Counted from the stretch's first letter, positions 1 to 13,203 are shown. The stretch: DNA of 64,000 nt from Scortum barcoo (GCA_023238725.1 CM041535.1:25349978-25413977), one strand, 5' to 3'. The notes: generated by a model not told the origin, from the sequence alone. Numbers and translations are program-made.

Positions 1-2802
1 CAGAAAGACAGTTTGAATTACACATACAATTAACATTTAACACAAACCATCACAGACTATATATGATTGTGGCTGGACATGACAGCTCCCTAGAAGAGGA
101 GTCAAAACATCTTTTATCGCCCTCCACCTGGTGATTTGTTGCAGTATCATATGGGTCATAAATCCTCGCCTCCTTCACATTAGCAGATGGGACGTGGGCC
201 AAAAAATCAAAGTACATGTCAAATAAATTCTACTCAAAGATAATTTCTGGCATTTTAGGTTGTTCTCATCATGTTGATGTTTGTTCAAGTGTTCATTTTT
301 CTTCTGATAAGTTTGGGTTTTAATTAGTTATTTGATGCTATAAATACGGGTTGAAATGTCATGATTGACAGCTGTCAATCAAAGGGAAGTAGTCTCAGAA
401 GCGCCTGTAGATGACTTTTCAGGACTTGAATATAATAACTTTTCCAGGTAATTGTTAGTTGGCAGTCCCTCTTTACTTATTACTTATCGAGTTAGGCGGG
501 CGTATAGGCAGGACCTTGATCGGCTCCTTCGTTGATTGCTACTGCGCAGACTTTGGATCCTGGATTACATCACCAGCGCAAGATGGCGCCACCTTTTTCA
601 GGGATGTTTTGATTTCACTTTTGTGCAGTGGTGGAAGTGGAGACGTGTCCTCAATCTTTATATACAGTTTACACTCCGGTAAACTATCCAAAGCTTGAAA
701 ATAAGGGCCTAGACACCAAGCAGATAGCATTCAAATATATGTCTACTTATAAAATATTTTGTAGATTAAAAAGAGCATGCATTATACAGCGACATCCAGA
801 GCCTACGAAGCACCTAAAACAAACTAATTAACTACAGAGTGGTCCAAAGACATTTATTCCATCAGTCTAAACATGAAAACTGCTTGCATGTTTTTAGCAG
901 TAAAGTAGAGTTGTATTAGGTCTGCATTAGGTCCCCTCATCAGGCCTAATGTCTCTTGGGACCAATGCTTCGATGGTATCTCGCCTGGTCCCATTCAAAG
1001 CTCATGTTGTCTGAAGTAGCTTCATCATTCTCCTCTCTGCTTTATGATCAGATTCATAAAAAGCACAAAAACAAACATCATCCGTCACCTAACGTTCATC
1101 TTCATCTCCGGTGCTTCTGTTTTCAAAACCCTGACTTTCATTGTACAGCACCATCATGTTACTGTGACAGTAAGCTAGAATAAACTGTTATAAACTATTA
1201 AATATATAAACTATTTCATCTTAGTAAAAGACACAGCTGTGAAACATCAGTGCCACGGGAAGCCAAACAGGAAAGCACAACATTGCCCACTATCACTTAC
1301 ATCACGCATACCACAAAGAAAAAACTTTTACCACTCTTATCTTCAGCCTCTAGCAACTCTATAAATGTTTTAGAGAAGAAAGACAATGTTTTCATTTTGA
1401 CAAAGAAACACGTTAAAAGCCTTTTCTTTACAAATACCACAGAGTTGAGTGCTTAACATTGATATATTAATATGTCATATATAACACATATATTAATGTT
1501 TATAAAAAAGCATTTGTGGGATTTCTGCAAGGTATTAAAGATCATGTTAGTGTGCATTAAATGATGTGTTATGACTTTAAATTCCAAAGAATTTATTGTG
1601 ATATATGTTGACTTTCAAACATGATGGGATCTCATAAGTGTTTGTCAGTGCCAATTTAAAAGTTGTAGTCGCACTTTCCTTAAGTCACTAGCTGAGTGAC
1701 ACAGCATTTGCCATCATGCCATTAAAAGGCAGAAGTGAAGATGGAAACTAGTTTCTCATGTTGTCCTTGTTACAGAACAAGTAAATCAACATTTTCTCCT
1801 GATGTAGCCTGACAGAACAATTCGGGCGGGCGGTGCAACTGTCAACACATTTATAGACACAGATGATATCACATCCTGGGCTCCTGTTCAAATGCACTGC
1901 CAAGGGATTATGCACAGGTTCAGGAGGGATTTACCCACAAGAATAGGACTAAAACAATTAGTGCTTGTTTTTTTGGCATTTACCAACTAAAAATAGCTGG
2001 TGAACTTGTGGTAGCACTTGTAAACTATTAACTAAGTATTAGGAAAAAAACATTCAGAAGTGTTTGTTTAAAACCCCTGACAAGAGTACTGGATGCTAAT
2101 GGTGCTTTTCCATTACACAGTTCTAGCACTACTCGACTTCACACTCGACTCAGTTTTGGTCGTTTTCCATTACAATAGACTACCACCTCAGCGTGGGTGT
2201 GGGTTGTCATAGCAACGTGGCCGAAACTTATCTAGCGACATGCTCTCTGGCCAATCAGTGGCCTGCCGTCTGCTGACGTCACATTTTTGGCTCGACTCAG
2301 CTCGCGTTGCAACCCCGGCCGAGTAGGTACTAGAAAAGTACCTGGTACCAGGTACTAACGTGTAATGGAAAAGCCTAAAAACCGAGTAGGTGGTAGTGGA
2401 AAAGCGCCACAAGAGTAAGTGTACTATGCACTCCAGTGAGACATTATCAGTCTTTGTTTTGTCACAACAAGGTGTTGTCACTAAGCGGACAGATGGAAAC
2501 GATAACAGATGGTAGGATGGTCGATCCTTTGATAAGATGGGAGTGTTTTACAGTGAACCAGTTAATGAATTGAGTGACCGTACTCTGTTGTGTTTACGTT
2601 GACACACACAGCATCCCTGAATGAGTAATACAGGTTTTAAAACTGAATAACAACTCCACAAAGAATATTAATGTAAACATCAAATACTGTCAACAAGTGT
2701 CTCATGCATCCTCTTCCTCTGCTTCCTCAGCTTACCCTCTTAAATCCCTTTTTATTAATCAAATTTATTATTGAATTAATGAAACCGTTGGTCTGTTTTC
2801 AG
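1..2802. other. morc2 upstream region or intron 1; no coding exon recognised
   Basis: The first recognisable morc2 exon begins at 2803 with one base that completes a codon begun in an earlier exon. The conserved vertebrate N-terminus (about 23 residues, MAFTNYSS...) was searched for by eye between 1 and 2802 and not found, so the first coding exon probably lies left of the window. The stretch is AT-rich. A GC-richer patch near 540-600 contains AAGATGGCGCC (580-590), which resembles a YY1 site. A MITE occupies 2101-2408. No other gene was seen. Confidence 0.6.
2101..2408. mobile_element. Non-autonomous DNA transposon (MITE)
   Basis: The element is bounded by imperfect terminal inverted repeats: GGTGCTTTTCCATTAC at 2101-2116, and the reverse complement of the right end reads GGCGCTTTTCCACTAC (14 of 16 match). 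The interior is more GC- and CpG-rich than its flanks and has no ORF that looks like a transposase. It contains an 18-bp perfect palindrome, GTACCTGGTACCAGGTAC (2338-2355), a CCAAT box near 2250, a CRE octamer TGACGTCA (2274-2281) and GTTGTCATAGCAAC (2203-2216). Elements with 'cttttccattac' ends are common in teleost genomes. No clear target-site duplication was seen, so I do not assign a superfamily. Confidence 0.75.
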
Positions 2803-5800
2803 GACAACCCATGAGTTCTTATTTGGAGCCTTGGCAGAGCTTGTGGACAATTCAAGGTACCCATAATGATTTGCAGCAGAGCCTGTAATTATTGACAAAT
2901 GATTAAGCCTGGAAAAATTATATCACGATCATCTGATTTTCTTTCTTGAAGTAAGTAGAAAGTCTCACAGTTGCTTTGTTTCTTTTACAGAGATGCCAAT
3001 GCCACACGAATAGACATCTACACAGGTACACCTTAGAATAACATACAGTTAAAGCATGCACATTCATTCATTGCCCCTAACGTGTCTCTGTTACTTTCCT
3101 GACTTGCTGACAGAAAAAAGGCCGGAGCTGCGGGGCGGCTACATGCTCTGTTTTCTGGATGATGGTATTGGAATGGACCCCAGTAAGTGCTGATTTATTA
3201 CCAGAGAAATCAAGCTATTTTTCATTTCAAGGTTAAAAGTGCTTTCTGTGGCCCCATTGTGAGCTTCTGTGATGATATTTGCATTTTATGTGTGTGAAAA
3301 ATAATACTAAACACCTGTTTCTCACTAGATGAGGCGACCCATGTTATTCAGTTTGGAAAGTCAAACAAACGGTCTCCCGAGTCCACTCAGATCGGCCAGT
3401 ATGGAAACGGACTGAAATCGTAAGACCTTCACCCATTTCCCGTGTGATTGTGACATTGTGCAGCAGTGTTTAAATAATTTCAAACACCATTAAAATGTGT
3501 GTTTGTTCTCACAGTGGCTCTATGCGTATTGGGAAAGACTTCATCTTGTTCACAAAAAAAGGCAACGCACTGACTTGCCTTTTCCTGTCGAGGACTTTCC
3601 ATGAAGAGGAGGGACTGGATGAGGTCAGAGTCGACGTTGTCAGTGTTATTAGCAATTAGTGCAATTAACTTGCTTACTACTATCACACATTTGTGATGAT
3701 CATCAAATTGCCACACACCAATTTAAAAGCTCACTTTTTTCAGACCTGATTTTTAGTTAAACTTTCTCTGGTTTTAACAGCTTTTCATTGATGTCTCAGT
3801 TTTACCTAATCTTTAATATTAGTGAATTAGGTTGATGCTGATGCTATTGTTTCTTAACGCATCGACTTTAACTCCTCTTAACTTGCTTACATGAGGATTT
3901 TGACCCTTTCTCTTCAGGTGATTGTGCCCCTCCCTTCCTGGGATCTGAAGACAAAGGAGCCGCTGACCTCTGACCCAGAGAAGTACGCCATAGAGACGGA
4001 GCTGATCTTCAAATACTCCCCTTTTAAAAACGAACAGCAGCTGATGGAGCAGTTCAACAAAATAGAAAGTAGCAGTGGTAAGCAAATGATCATATCATGT
4101 GCCTTAGTATAAAGCCACAAAGACACTTCTTCACAGCTTTTTTTGACTTTTTTGTGCAACATATAAAAAATATTGCTTTGAAATCATCTCCTGAGAGTTA
4201 TGCTTAAATGTGTTTATAAAATTTCCATTTTCATGTTTGTTTTCTATGTGTGTTTGTGTAAGAGAATGGTTGGTGTTGATTATAATGCTTATTTTTGTGT
4301 GGTATTTTGTTAAAAGGTACTCTTGTGATCATCTTTAATCTGAAGCTGATGGACAACAGAGAACCGGAGCTGGATTTCGAGACAGATCACCAGGACATAC
4401 TGATGGCCGGGACACTTGCCGAAGGAGTGTGAGTATTAGATGTTTCTTCTCATTAAACCATTTAGATAACCAACTCCCAGTGAAAAGAATTATATTTTGT
4501 ACATTAATTGATGGCTGCCTTCCCTCTTTCACAGGAAGCCAGAGAGGAGGTCATTCAGGGCGTACGCTGCTGTTTTGTACATCGACCCACGCATGAGGAT
4601 TTTTATCCAGGGACATAAAGTCAGGACCAAGAGACTGTCCTGCTGTCTATACAAACCAAGGTAATCTGCTAACACACCGTGTCTCTAACTGCTGTATCCC
4701 AGTGACCAGACTGTCATCATCATCCTTTTTTTTTTATTATTAATAGGGTTTATAAATACTCATCAACTCGTTTCAAAACCCGTGCTGAACAAGAGGTGAA
4801 GAAAGCAGACCACCTTGCCAAGATTGGTGAGTCAGTTGTAAAATTTGTGCTTTCATTGACATTTTTCTTTCATGTTGTCACTCCCTCACGTTCATCTGTC
4901 AACATTTTTGATATTTATTCCAGCGGAAGAGAAGGCGAGAGAGGCAGAGAGTAAGCGCATCGCTTTGGAGGCCAGATTAGGAGAGGACCTGTCAAAAGAT
5001 TCACGGGTAAACCAAAGAGGATGTTTTCTTCTATTTATAATATAAATATAATAATTTCTTCTATTATAATTCGAGGCCCTGACCGTAATCTAAGGTTGTT
5101 ACTGTCTGAAAGAACATATTATTGATTTTCTCCCTACCCTCTCTCCTCCAAGGCAATCCTGAGAAAGGTTCAAGATTCAGCCATGATGCTTCAACAGGAA
5201 GCTGACATGAAGAAGAGGATTCTCGAAGCCAAACAGAAGTATGATGCACAAAACTGCAAAACCTTATTTCTCCTTTACTGTTAATTTAAGATACCCACCC
5301 CAATATTAGAATTTTTATTGGCTGAAATGATATGATATTTGAAATTGAAATTGAAATTTTCAAATACACTTGTCAACTATGTGTTCTCTTTATTGTATGA
5401 AAAGAGAGCAGTAACTTGAAAAGATCACCTAACACAAGACTTTTTTCTGGACTTTGTGCTTCTCCAACACTTTCTTGTTCCTCAGAGCATTGAAGGAGCC
5501 CAAGGAGTTGAATTTTATATTTGGAGTGAACATTGAGCAGAGAGACCTGGATGGGATGTTTGTATACAACTGCTCTCGTCTCATCAAGATGTACGAGAAG
5601 ACGGGGCCCCAGCTGGAGGGAGGCATGTGAGTAAAATGTACATAGAGACTGAAAAGTGATAATGTTTAAATGATCCTGAAAGATGTTTTACAGTAATGTG
5701 ATTTGTGTGTTTCAGGGCCTGTGGAGGCGTGGTTGGAGTCGTGGATGTCCCATATTTAGTTATAGAGCCTACTCATAACAAACAGGACTTTGCAGATGCC

Positions 5801-8800
5801 AAGGAGTATCGACATTTACTGAAATCGATGGGGGAACACTTAGCTCAGTACTGGAAGGACACTAACATTGGTGAGTTTTCCTGAATTTAGTTTCATTTGA
5901 AGCATAGTTCAAATATAAAAATCATTAAACCTTACAGGCAGGTTTGAAACTACTAAGTTGTAAAATGTCAGAGTCAAGAGACTTAAATAACTCTGCTCCA
6001 GTTGTTAGATAATGTTTTAGTTTAACTTCTCTGATAAACAGGTTAGTAAAGATGTAATAAAATAATGTTACACCACTGAAAAAAGTAGTTACAGGCACTT
6101 ATTACAGCTTATAAAAACCGCAAACCTGAATGAACTTAAATGCAGTAATTATAGTTTCTTGAGGTTGGGCACAGCACAGGCATCTCAACATTATAGGAAT
6201 GCAGCATTAGCTTCTTGCCATCAAGTCTTGATGTCTTATTTTGATCTCCCAGTGGAGGTGCAGCTTCTTTAAATGAACAATGAAGAGTTAATTAAAGGCC
6301 TGGTCCAAACACACCAGGCCATACTACTATGAGACAGATCAAAGACCTACTATCAGACCCTCCTGCATTACACTGTCGGCTGTATTACACTACTCACAGT
6401 CATTTTCCATTACTTTAACAAATAAAGTTTTTTCTGTATAAAATGCTGAGTGTCTGTCTGTGTGTGTTACACAGCTCAGAAAGGTATAGTGAAGTTCTGG
6501 GATGAGTTTGGATATCTGTCTGCCAGCTGGTCTGCACCTCCATCATCAGAGCCGAGATACAAGAGGCGCCGCGCCATGGAGATACCACTCACTATTCAGT
6601 GTGGTAAGTTACAGACACACACTGCACACACACTTTAACACACCCACTGTATCTCAAACTGACTCTCTGATTGTGCTCTCCATTTTCAGATAAATGTTTA
6701 AAGTGGAGAACGCTGCCATTCCAGATGGACGCTGTGGACAAACGCTACCCAGACAGCTGGGTTTGTCTCATGAATCCTGATAGCACCCAGGACAGGTATA
6801 CACAGGAAGTGATTGTTATGGGATGTGACTTTTAAAAGTGCAATTCACATTATAATATTTGTTAACTCATTCATGCAGCATATTAACTGCATGCCAGTTT
6901 TGTCGCCATGTTCCTACATCCTCTACACAGTGTGTATTTTGTGTTTTTAGGTGTGACGCTCCTGAACAGAAACAGAACTTGCCGTGCGGTGTTCTGAAGA
7001 AAGACAAGCAGACGACTGAAGACAAACAGAAAGAGCTGTCAGACAAAATCAAACAGCAGCAGGAGAAACTTCAGGCCCTGCAGGTACATCATCCTTCTCT
7101 CTGTGTGTCTCTTCCTGTCCGTCTCTGGTTTTTGTGCATCAGGACATAATGGATTTTTCTCCCCATCAGAAAACGAGCACCATCAAATCTGCTGCAGATA
7201 TAAAGAAGCTACCACTGGAGGTCAGCATGAAATCAACAGAGAGCTCCTCTCAGGTACAAACTCTCCAACTTCCAGCAGTTGTCTAACTTCTGTCAAAATA
7301 ATGCAGATATTAAAAAGAAGCAAATCATCACCTTAATGTTTGTTTGTTGTCTCTCTTTTGGGATATTGTTGTTTCAGGCAACCAGGTCTTCTGAAAGACC
7401 TAGCAGGCCACGCCCCCGCTCCCCACCGCTCCCAGCTCACCTCAAAAATGCCCAGAGTGCCCCTCCATCTCGCGCAGCTTCTCAGCGCCCCACCCGGACG
7501 CCTGCTTCTCCTCCACCCAAAGTAGAACCATCCAGGTCCAGAGCCGCAGCAAAGCCTCCTCCACCTGCAGCAAAGCCAGTACCCAAAGCTACCGCCAAAA
7601 CATCCCCACCCAACCGCAGCTCACGGGTAAGTTAGAGATTTTAAAAGGTGTTCCAATAATATCTATGTATTTGATATGGCTGCTGCTGCACAAGTTAAAA
7701 CCAAAACCCAGTGTGACAGAAAAGTGATATTTGTGTCATACATAGACGCCCAACAAAGCATCATCAGCCAAACCAGGAGCTGCTGGACAGCGCAAGCGAA
7801 TCATAGAGCAGGAGGACAGTGAGGAGGGGGAGGAGGAGGAGGAGGAAGAAGAAGAAGAGGAGGAAGAGGAAGAGGAGGAGGAGAGTGAGGAGGAAGAACC
7901 ACAGACAAAGAAATCCAAGATGGCCGCAGCAGCTGCTAACCGTGGGAAAGTGGTAGAGAAGACCCCACCCGTCAAACGTGGCAAGTTGGATGAGGTAAAC
8001 ACAACAAAATTCAGTCTGAGTAAACCTTCCTGGCATCAGGTCAGAAGTGTTTTCGCTCAAATATTTCATGGTACAACTTGTAAAATATCAATACTACATG
8101 GATAGCAAAAAATAGAATCATCAGTGATCCTGGATAACCATCAAAGTGTTCACCTTAATGTTGAGAACGAGCCTGTATGTGTGTGCATGATGCATTGTGC
8201 AACATGCTGTGAGGACTGTGCTGTTCTCTCTTTCTGTTGCTTGTTGCTTTTCCTCCTCCATCACCACTTGTCTCTCCAGAAGTAATTAACTTCTACAAAG
8301 TGAGTAAATGAAGGAACAAAGTGAATGAGATGAGACAGAAATGAATGAAATTTGTTTGTTAGTTTATGGCCATGAAAGTCTCCATGACAGATGGAAGTGT
8401 CACAAACTTCCATCCAATAACTGATCTGGGAAAAGGTTGATCAGATCCTGGCTTGTCACCTCCCCTGTAGAGTGGTTTTAAATAATCTAATTTTTATTTG
8501 CCATGCTGCCAACCAGTGCAGATATTCAGCTTTACACAACATTAATACAGCAGCACACTGTGTCATCATCTGACTAGATACTCTTATATATCTTTGGACA
8601 AATCTTTTTATCTAAAGACTTTGAACTAAACTGCAACGAGCACTGCTTCATTTGCTTTCTACAGTATTCAGATTGCTGGCAAGATGGTGACACTGAAATC
8701 AGTTTCAGGCTCATATTATGAAGAAAAGAAAGAAATGCAGGCATTCATGGATGGTTAAGTGGAACGTCCAATCAGAGCCCCTCTGCTGTTGACCTTGCAG

Positions 8801-10696
8801 GTTAACGCACACTCACAGCCTGAGAAGAAAGGGGTTTCTACTCCTGCACGGCACGCACCAACCTCACCAACCTCTGTCCCTAAGTCCATTTCTGTGCAGC
8901 AGCATGGGGCTAAAGGAAAGGTAGCATCACTTAGTCCCTCTCTGTCCTCAAATAAAGTAAATCTGCTGCCTGCCACTGCTCTCACAACTTCTAACAGTCA
9001 TGACGTTTAATCCTTCAGGTGATCGGGGTGTATTTTCAAACTTATTCTCTATCGTGACGATTGTCTCTCAAACCCAAAATTAACTTTTCTCTCTAATCAT
9101 GCATGCCATTCTCACCTAATGCCTGAGGTCATGCTGGAACTTTCACTTCCTCCATTAACAGGGATGCAAATCATATCTTCTAACCTCGATCTTAACCATC
9201 TTATGGTAATTTCCCAGCTTGGCATCAATAAAGTATATCTATCTATCTATCTTTTCAGTGAACACTGTCTCTGACCGTTGTGGTGGTAATGATTGTTCAT
9301 CTTTCACAGGCATCTGAGAAGTCTCCTCAGCAGGAACCAGAGAACGACATTAAAAATGCTCAGAAAGGTGAGACGATGGACTGACCTATACTAACATGTT
9401 TCACACATGGAACTGGAAAAAGGAAGATTCGTTGTCTGCCTTTGTATTTTTTCTGCAGATAAAGGTCTGCTGGTTGAAGTACGAGTCAACAAAGAATGGT
9501 ACACAGGCAAAGTCATTGCTGTGGAGGCGAATAAACAGAGCGTTCGCTGGAAAGTAAAGTTCGACTACGTACCCCGATCCACACCTAAAGACAGATGGTG
9601 AGACACTGTGTCCGTGTTGCTGCATTCAGGGCACCTTTTCTCAACACGCCAGATTATTAACACCCTGTACTCGTTTGTGTGCGTCCATGAAGGGTGTTTA
9701 AAGGTAGTGATGAAGTCCGGTTGATGCGGCCACCGTCTCCAATCTCTCAGACTCCTGACACCCAGCAGGAGGCCGAGAAGGGGCCGGCGCCCATGGAGCC
9801 AGACACCACCCAGCCAGGAACCAGTCGAGAGGTGACCGACAGTCTGGTCACCATGTTGAGGTGAGACGATTACGGTAAACTGGTGTTGTCAGCACACACT
9901 TTGTTAGTTACGACAGCTGGGGGACTTCATTTCAGAATCATTCTTCAATTCTCAAAGCACCGTGATGTGTTCACTGACCTCTTCATGTTTCCAGGACGAT
10001 GCTGCGTTACTTCTTCCCGCCTGCTTTTCGGATTCCAAAGGACGATGTTAACAGCATGACGGCAGAGGAGTTGGTGGCCTTTCCTTTGGTGAGAGAGATA
10101 ATAGATGATGTAATAGATTTATCCCAAGGCTAGAATCTAACCTGATATAGTTTTTCATCTGAAACAATACAATGATTGAAGGAAAGAGCAGGGAAATAGA
10201 TGGTATTGAAATAATATTTATCAGATGTTGAAATATGTTTAGTAGTTCTAACTATTGTGTTTTCTTGTCCAGAGTTTTAAATGCTGATGTTTTAATGTTT
10301 GTGTGTGTCCCCATTTAGAAAGAGTATTTCCAGCAGTATGAATCAGGTCTCCAGTCGCTGTGTAACTCGTATCAGAGCAGAGCTGATGCCCGGGCCAAAG
10401 CTGTGGAAGAGAAGAGCAACAACACTGAGGTCAAACTGAGGGAGGCAGACGAGAAACTGCAGAAACTACGAACAAACATCGTAGCACTCCTGCAAAAAGT
10501 ACAAGAGGTCAGACTTCATCTGTGCTTCCAAAATATGCTGCTCTCTCTTCTCCTGTAATCTTCATCATATAATTACAGTTGTTTGTTTAAAATCATGCAC
10601 TAAATAATAACTTTTTTGCCCTTCCAGGACATCGACATAAACACAGATGACGAGCTTGACGCCTACATAGAGGACCTTCTTACCAAGGGTGATTGA
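2803..10696 (+). CDS. morc2: MORC2, GHKL-ATPase/CW-zinc-finger chromatin-compaction protein (5' end missing)
   Basis: MORC2 is a nuclear ATPase that acts with the HUSH complex in heterochromatin silencing. There are 26 predicted exons: 2803-2856, 2991-3025, 3114-3182, 3329-3419, 3515-3623, 3918-4077, 4317-4428, 4535-4660, 4747-4826, 4924-5006, 5153-5238, 5486-5626, 5716-5870, 6475-6603, 6690-6795, 6951-7083, 7170-7253, 7378-7626, 7746-7994, 8801-8920, 9310-9367, 9459-9597, 9693-9860, 9995-10088, 10319-10507 and 10628-10696. They encode 1028 aa plus a stop. In order they give the GHKL motifs (ELVDNSRDA, FLDDGIGMD, GQYGNGLKSGS), the transducer/coiled-coil (RAEQEVKKADHLAK...), the CW finger (IQCDKCLKWRTLPF...WVCLMNPD...DRC), a Pro-rich region, an acidic run, a chromo-like domain (EVRVNKEWYTGKVIAVE) and a C-terminal coiled coil ending DELDAYIEDLLTKGD. 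About 23 N-terminal residues lie outside the window. Human MORC2 is 1032 aa. No splice site is GC-AG or U12-like. Confidence 0.97.
8280..8299 (+). other. Candidate cryptic/poison microexon in a morc2 intron
   Basis: Within the 806-nt intron between 7994 and 8801, a strong pyrimidine tract ending TCTCTCCAG is followed after 20 nt by a good donor, GTGAGTAA. The preceding exon ends in phase 0, so inclusion would read AAG TAA, an immediate stop. The splice-like flanks are visible; use of the exon is inference. Confidence 0.25.
9213..9253 (+). repeat. Retroelement-like 3' tail with (TATC)n
   Basis: The string CTTGGCATCAATAAAGTATA followed by (TCTA)n is a familiar 3' end of fish non-LTR elements, which often terminate in short tandem repeats. 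Only the tail is seen, inside a morc2 intron. The family is not assigned. Confidence 0.5.
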
Positions 10697-12050
10697 AGAA
10701 GACACAGAGGAGAAATATATAAAAGAGAAGAGGACATATAAACACAATGACAGTTTTTATTCCAGCCTCTACTTGCTGTTGGCTCCCCAAGGACTCATGC
10801 TTACGTGTGAATATTTGGGGGTATTTTCACTATTGATCCCTCCACCTGATAAATCAGTTTGTCATAAATTTGATATCTTATTTTCATCGTTCCAGCGTTC
10901 AGTCAGCACCGGCATGCTCTTTGGACTTGGGCAGGTTCTCTGGTGTTTCTGCGTTGTTGGATTGCCTTCTGGCCTGTTTTCTCCTTAGTCCTTTTTATAT
11001 ACCTGCTTATATATGTTAATCTATGTTTAAGCCATCCTGTCCTGACTGAAACCATTTCTTTAGGTTTGACACAGTTTATGCTTCCTTCATATAGCCAACT
11101 AACGCTGTGGCAAACTGCAGACTACATTTGTTCCTCGTTTTGGTGCATCGTCAGACGAGAATTAGAGACTCGTGCTCGGCAAATCAGCCTGTATTTAAAC
11201 ATTAAGTTTTATTTTTGTACACTAAAACACATCAGTGTTGCCCGTTATGTTCCTCCTTTCTGGTCTTAGAGAGAAAAAAGCAAACAAACAGGTTGATATT
11301 GTATGGTTGGGTGGTGTGTCGCACCCACAAACAAGAACTACTTACTGGGTTTTATCAGTATGTCCCTCCTGCATTAAAGCTATGACTGTTCTGTGTTTAT
11401 TTTTGGAAGAAGAAAAAAAAAAGTCTCATTTAAATGCAAAAGTTGTGTGTTCATAATTATTCAGTGCCTGTGTCCTTCCTTTCCAACAGATTTTTAACAT
11501 GTCATGGAAATGTTTTATTAAACGGTGCATGCTTTCAGTCTTTTTGTTCTGATTGGAACAAAAGATTCTGTATTTTTGACAAATCTTTACTTAGAACAAT
11601 AAAACTGGTTCAACAACACCTTTCATGTATGTATGTATTATTATTACATGTCTGCATGAGCTTAAAATATTGGTTGTGGGAAATTTACATATTTAAATAA
11701 AAAAATATTTAAATATTAGTGACATTAAATGCAACTCTTGAAGGGTCAGTTCTGCTTGATTCAACACATAATTTTCCCACTTTCCTGCAGTGGTTTAAGT
11801 TTAATGTTTTAATGTAACTCTGGGTTTGTGGTCTCCAGATTTCTGCTACTCAGTTTAATGAAGACAAACACAATTTTATTTGTGATGCTCAGAGCATTGA
11901 AAAAACAATTCATTTATTTTAAACAGTACTGTGTCTTTAATGAAAACTGCTGACAGTATGATGTTTGTCTATCCAGAGTAAAAAGGAAAATTGAATTCAA
12001 TAAGATGCTCATTCATTGTGTGTTTTTCTGTCATTTAACTGTCCCTTTAA
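10697..12050 (+). other. morc2 3' UTR and downstream sequence
   Basis: After the TGA at 10694-10696 the sequence is AT-rich without a credible gene. Two canonical AATAAA signals (11598-11603 and 11696-11701) would give a 3' UTR of about 0.9-1.0 kb. The short ORFs here show no family resemblance. Nothing else was recognised up to about 12050. Confidence 0.6.
11598..11603 (+). terminator. Polyadenylation signal, morc2
   Basis: AATAAA about 900 nt past the stop codon; a second copy at 11696-11701 is an alternative. Confidence 0.5.
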
Positions 12051-12059
12051 GAAAGAGCA

Positions 12060-12109
12060 GGACTTTTATTTTGAAGGCTTTAGCTTGGTGTCCGGCTAAC
12101 AAACGAAAG
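12060..12109 (+). other. Possible non-coding first exon of the AidB-like dehydrogenase
   Basis: The stretch ends at a strong donor (GAAAG|GTAGGT, junction 12109/12110). A matching acceptor, TCTCTGCAG, lies at 13185-13193, ten bases upstream of the ATG at 13204. This fits a spliced 5' UTR with an intron of about 1.1 kb. The 5' end of the exon is a guess; no TATA box was identified. Confidence 0.35.
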
Positions 12110-13203
12110 GTAGGTCCGACAGTATTTCTCTCATTATCTGTCGTTTATTAGCTTTTCCTGCAGGATAATCAATGTTATTAAGGCAGTTATCAGTCTAAAC
12201 GAGCTAAAAGTGATAACCATTAAAGTGATATATTAAAAAAAAACTTTAAACATCTCTTATGTCACTTGTGTGCAGGGTAAACAATAACTTCCTGTAGCTC
12301 CACATTTTGCAGATTTGAAGAGTTAAATTAGAATAACTGTTAGTTTGCTGATTTGTTCCAAGCATTAACCTTTATAATCTACTTAAATCAGATGAAATTA
12401 TTGATCCAAATGTGAAGGTGGTATTTGCACATTCAGGACAGCAGAGTGGAGTGACCTTTGACCCACTTTGGTTGCCTGGATGTTTACTGTGTTTTTACTG
12501 TGTTTTTGCTTATGAAGCTGCTTTTAATGTTACTATACATTACTTAATTATAACTTTAAATCATGTGGTTTTATTTGGTACATGTAGATATCACTTGAAC
12601 CGAGAAATTATTCGTTTTTGCCCTTTTTTTGTGTTTTAAATGATTGCTAAGAGAAGTTACTGATTTATGAAGAAAATAAAAGACTGACATGTTAGCTAAT
12701 TTTATATTACATGTTGTGCTTTGAATACAAATGCAATGTGTAACAGCATTCATTTTTGTTGGAGCTATAAGAAAGAGATTTAGAGCTGTTTACAGTTTAA
12801 ATGCTTTATTAGTTCTCATCTAATAAATGTGTGATATGCTGCTGTGACATTTCTCACTTTGGAGCAAAACTCAGGTTTGGCAGAAAAGCTGAGATATGTG
12901 AGGTCGTGACATCCCGTTTAAGAGTCCGAGGAGTGTCTGCACAGGCACGACGAAACATGAAATATGTGCAAGAAAGAGGAAATAATTCTGCAGATCCTCT
13001 GATGAGCCAACGATGGATTTATAATGGATGAATTGTGTTTGTGCTCTGTTGTAAAAAAGGATTAGTAAAATGTAATCTACCTCTAAAAAACACATAAAAA
13101 ACATAATATTTGTGTTTTTTCATATTTGTGTTTTGCATTTTTGGATTCCAGATAATCCTTTAAACTGCTGATTGTCCTCTCTCGTCTCTGCAGGTCTGGA
13201 GCC

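Noticed and set aside
459..700. Possible morc2 first exon or promoter around the AAGATGGCGCC motif
   Set aside because: No ORF matches the conserved MORC2 N-terminus and no clear donor follows; kept only as a possible YY1-like site.
2188..2481. 97-aa minus-strand ORF
   Set aside because: Lies almost entirely within the MITE at 2101-2408 and has no similarity to transposases.
7736..8069. Antisense ORFs rich in Ser/Leu
   Set aside because: They mirror the GAG/GAA acidic tract of morc2 exon 7746-7994 on the other strand; no family resemblance.
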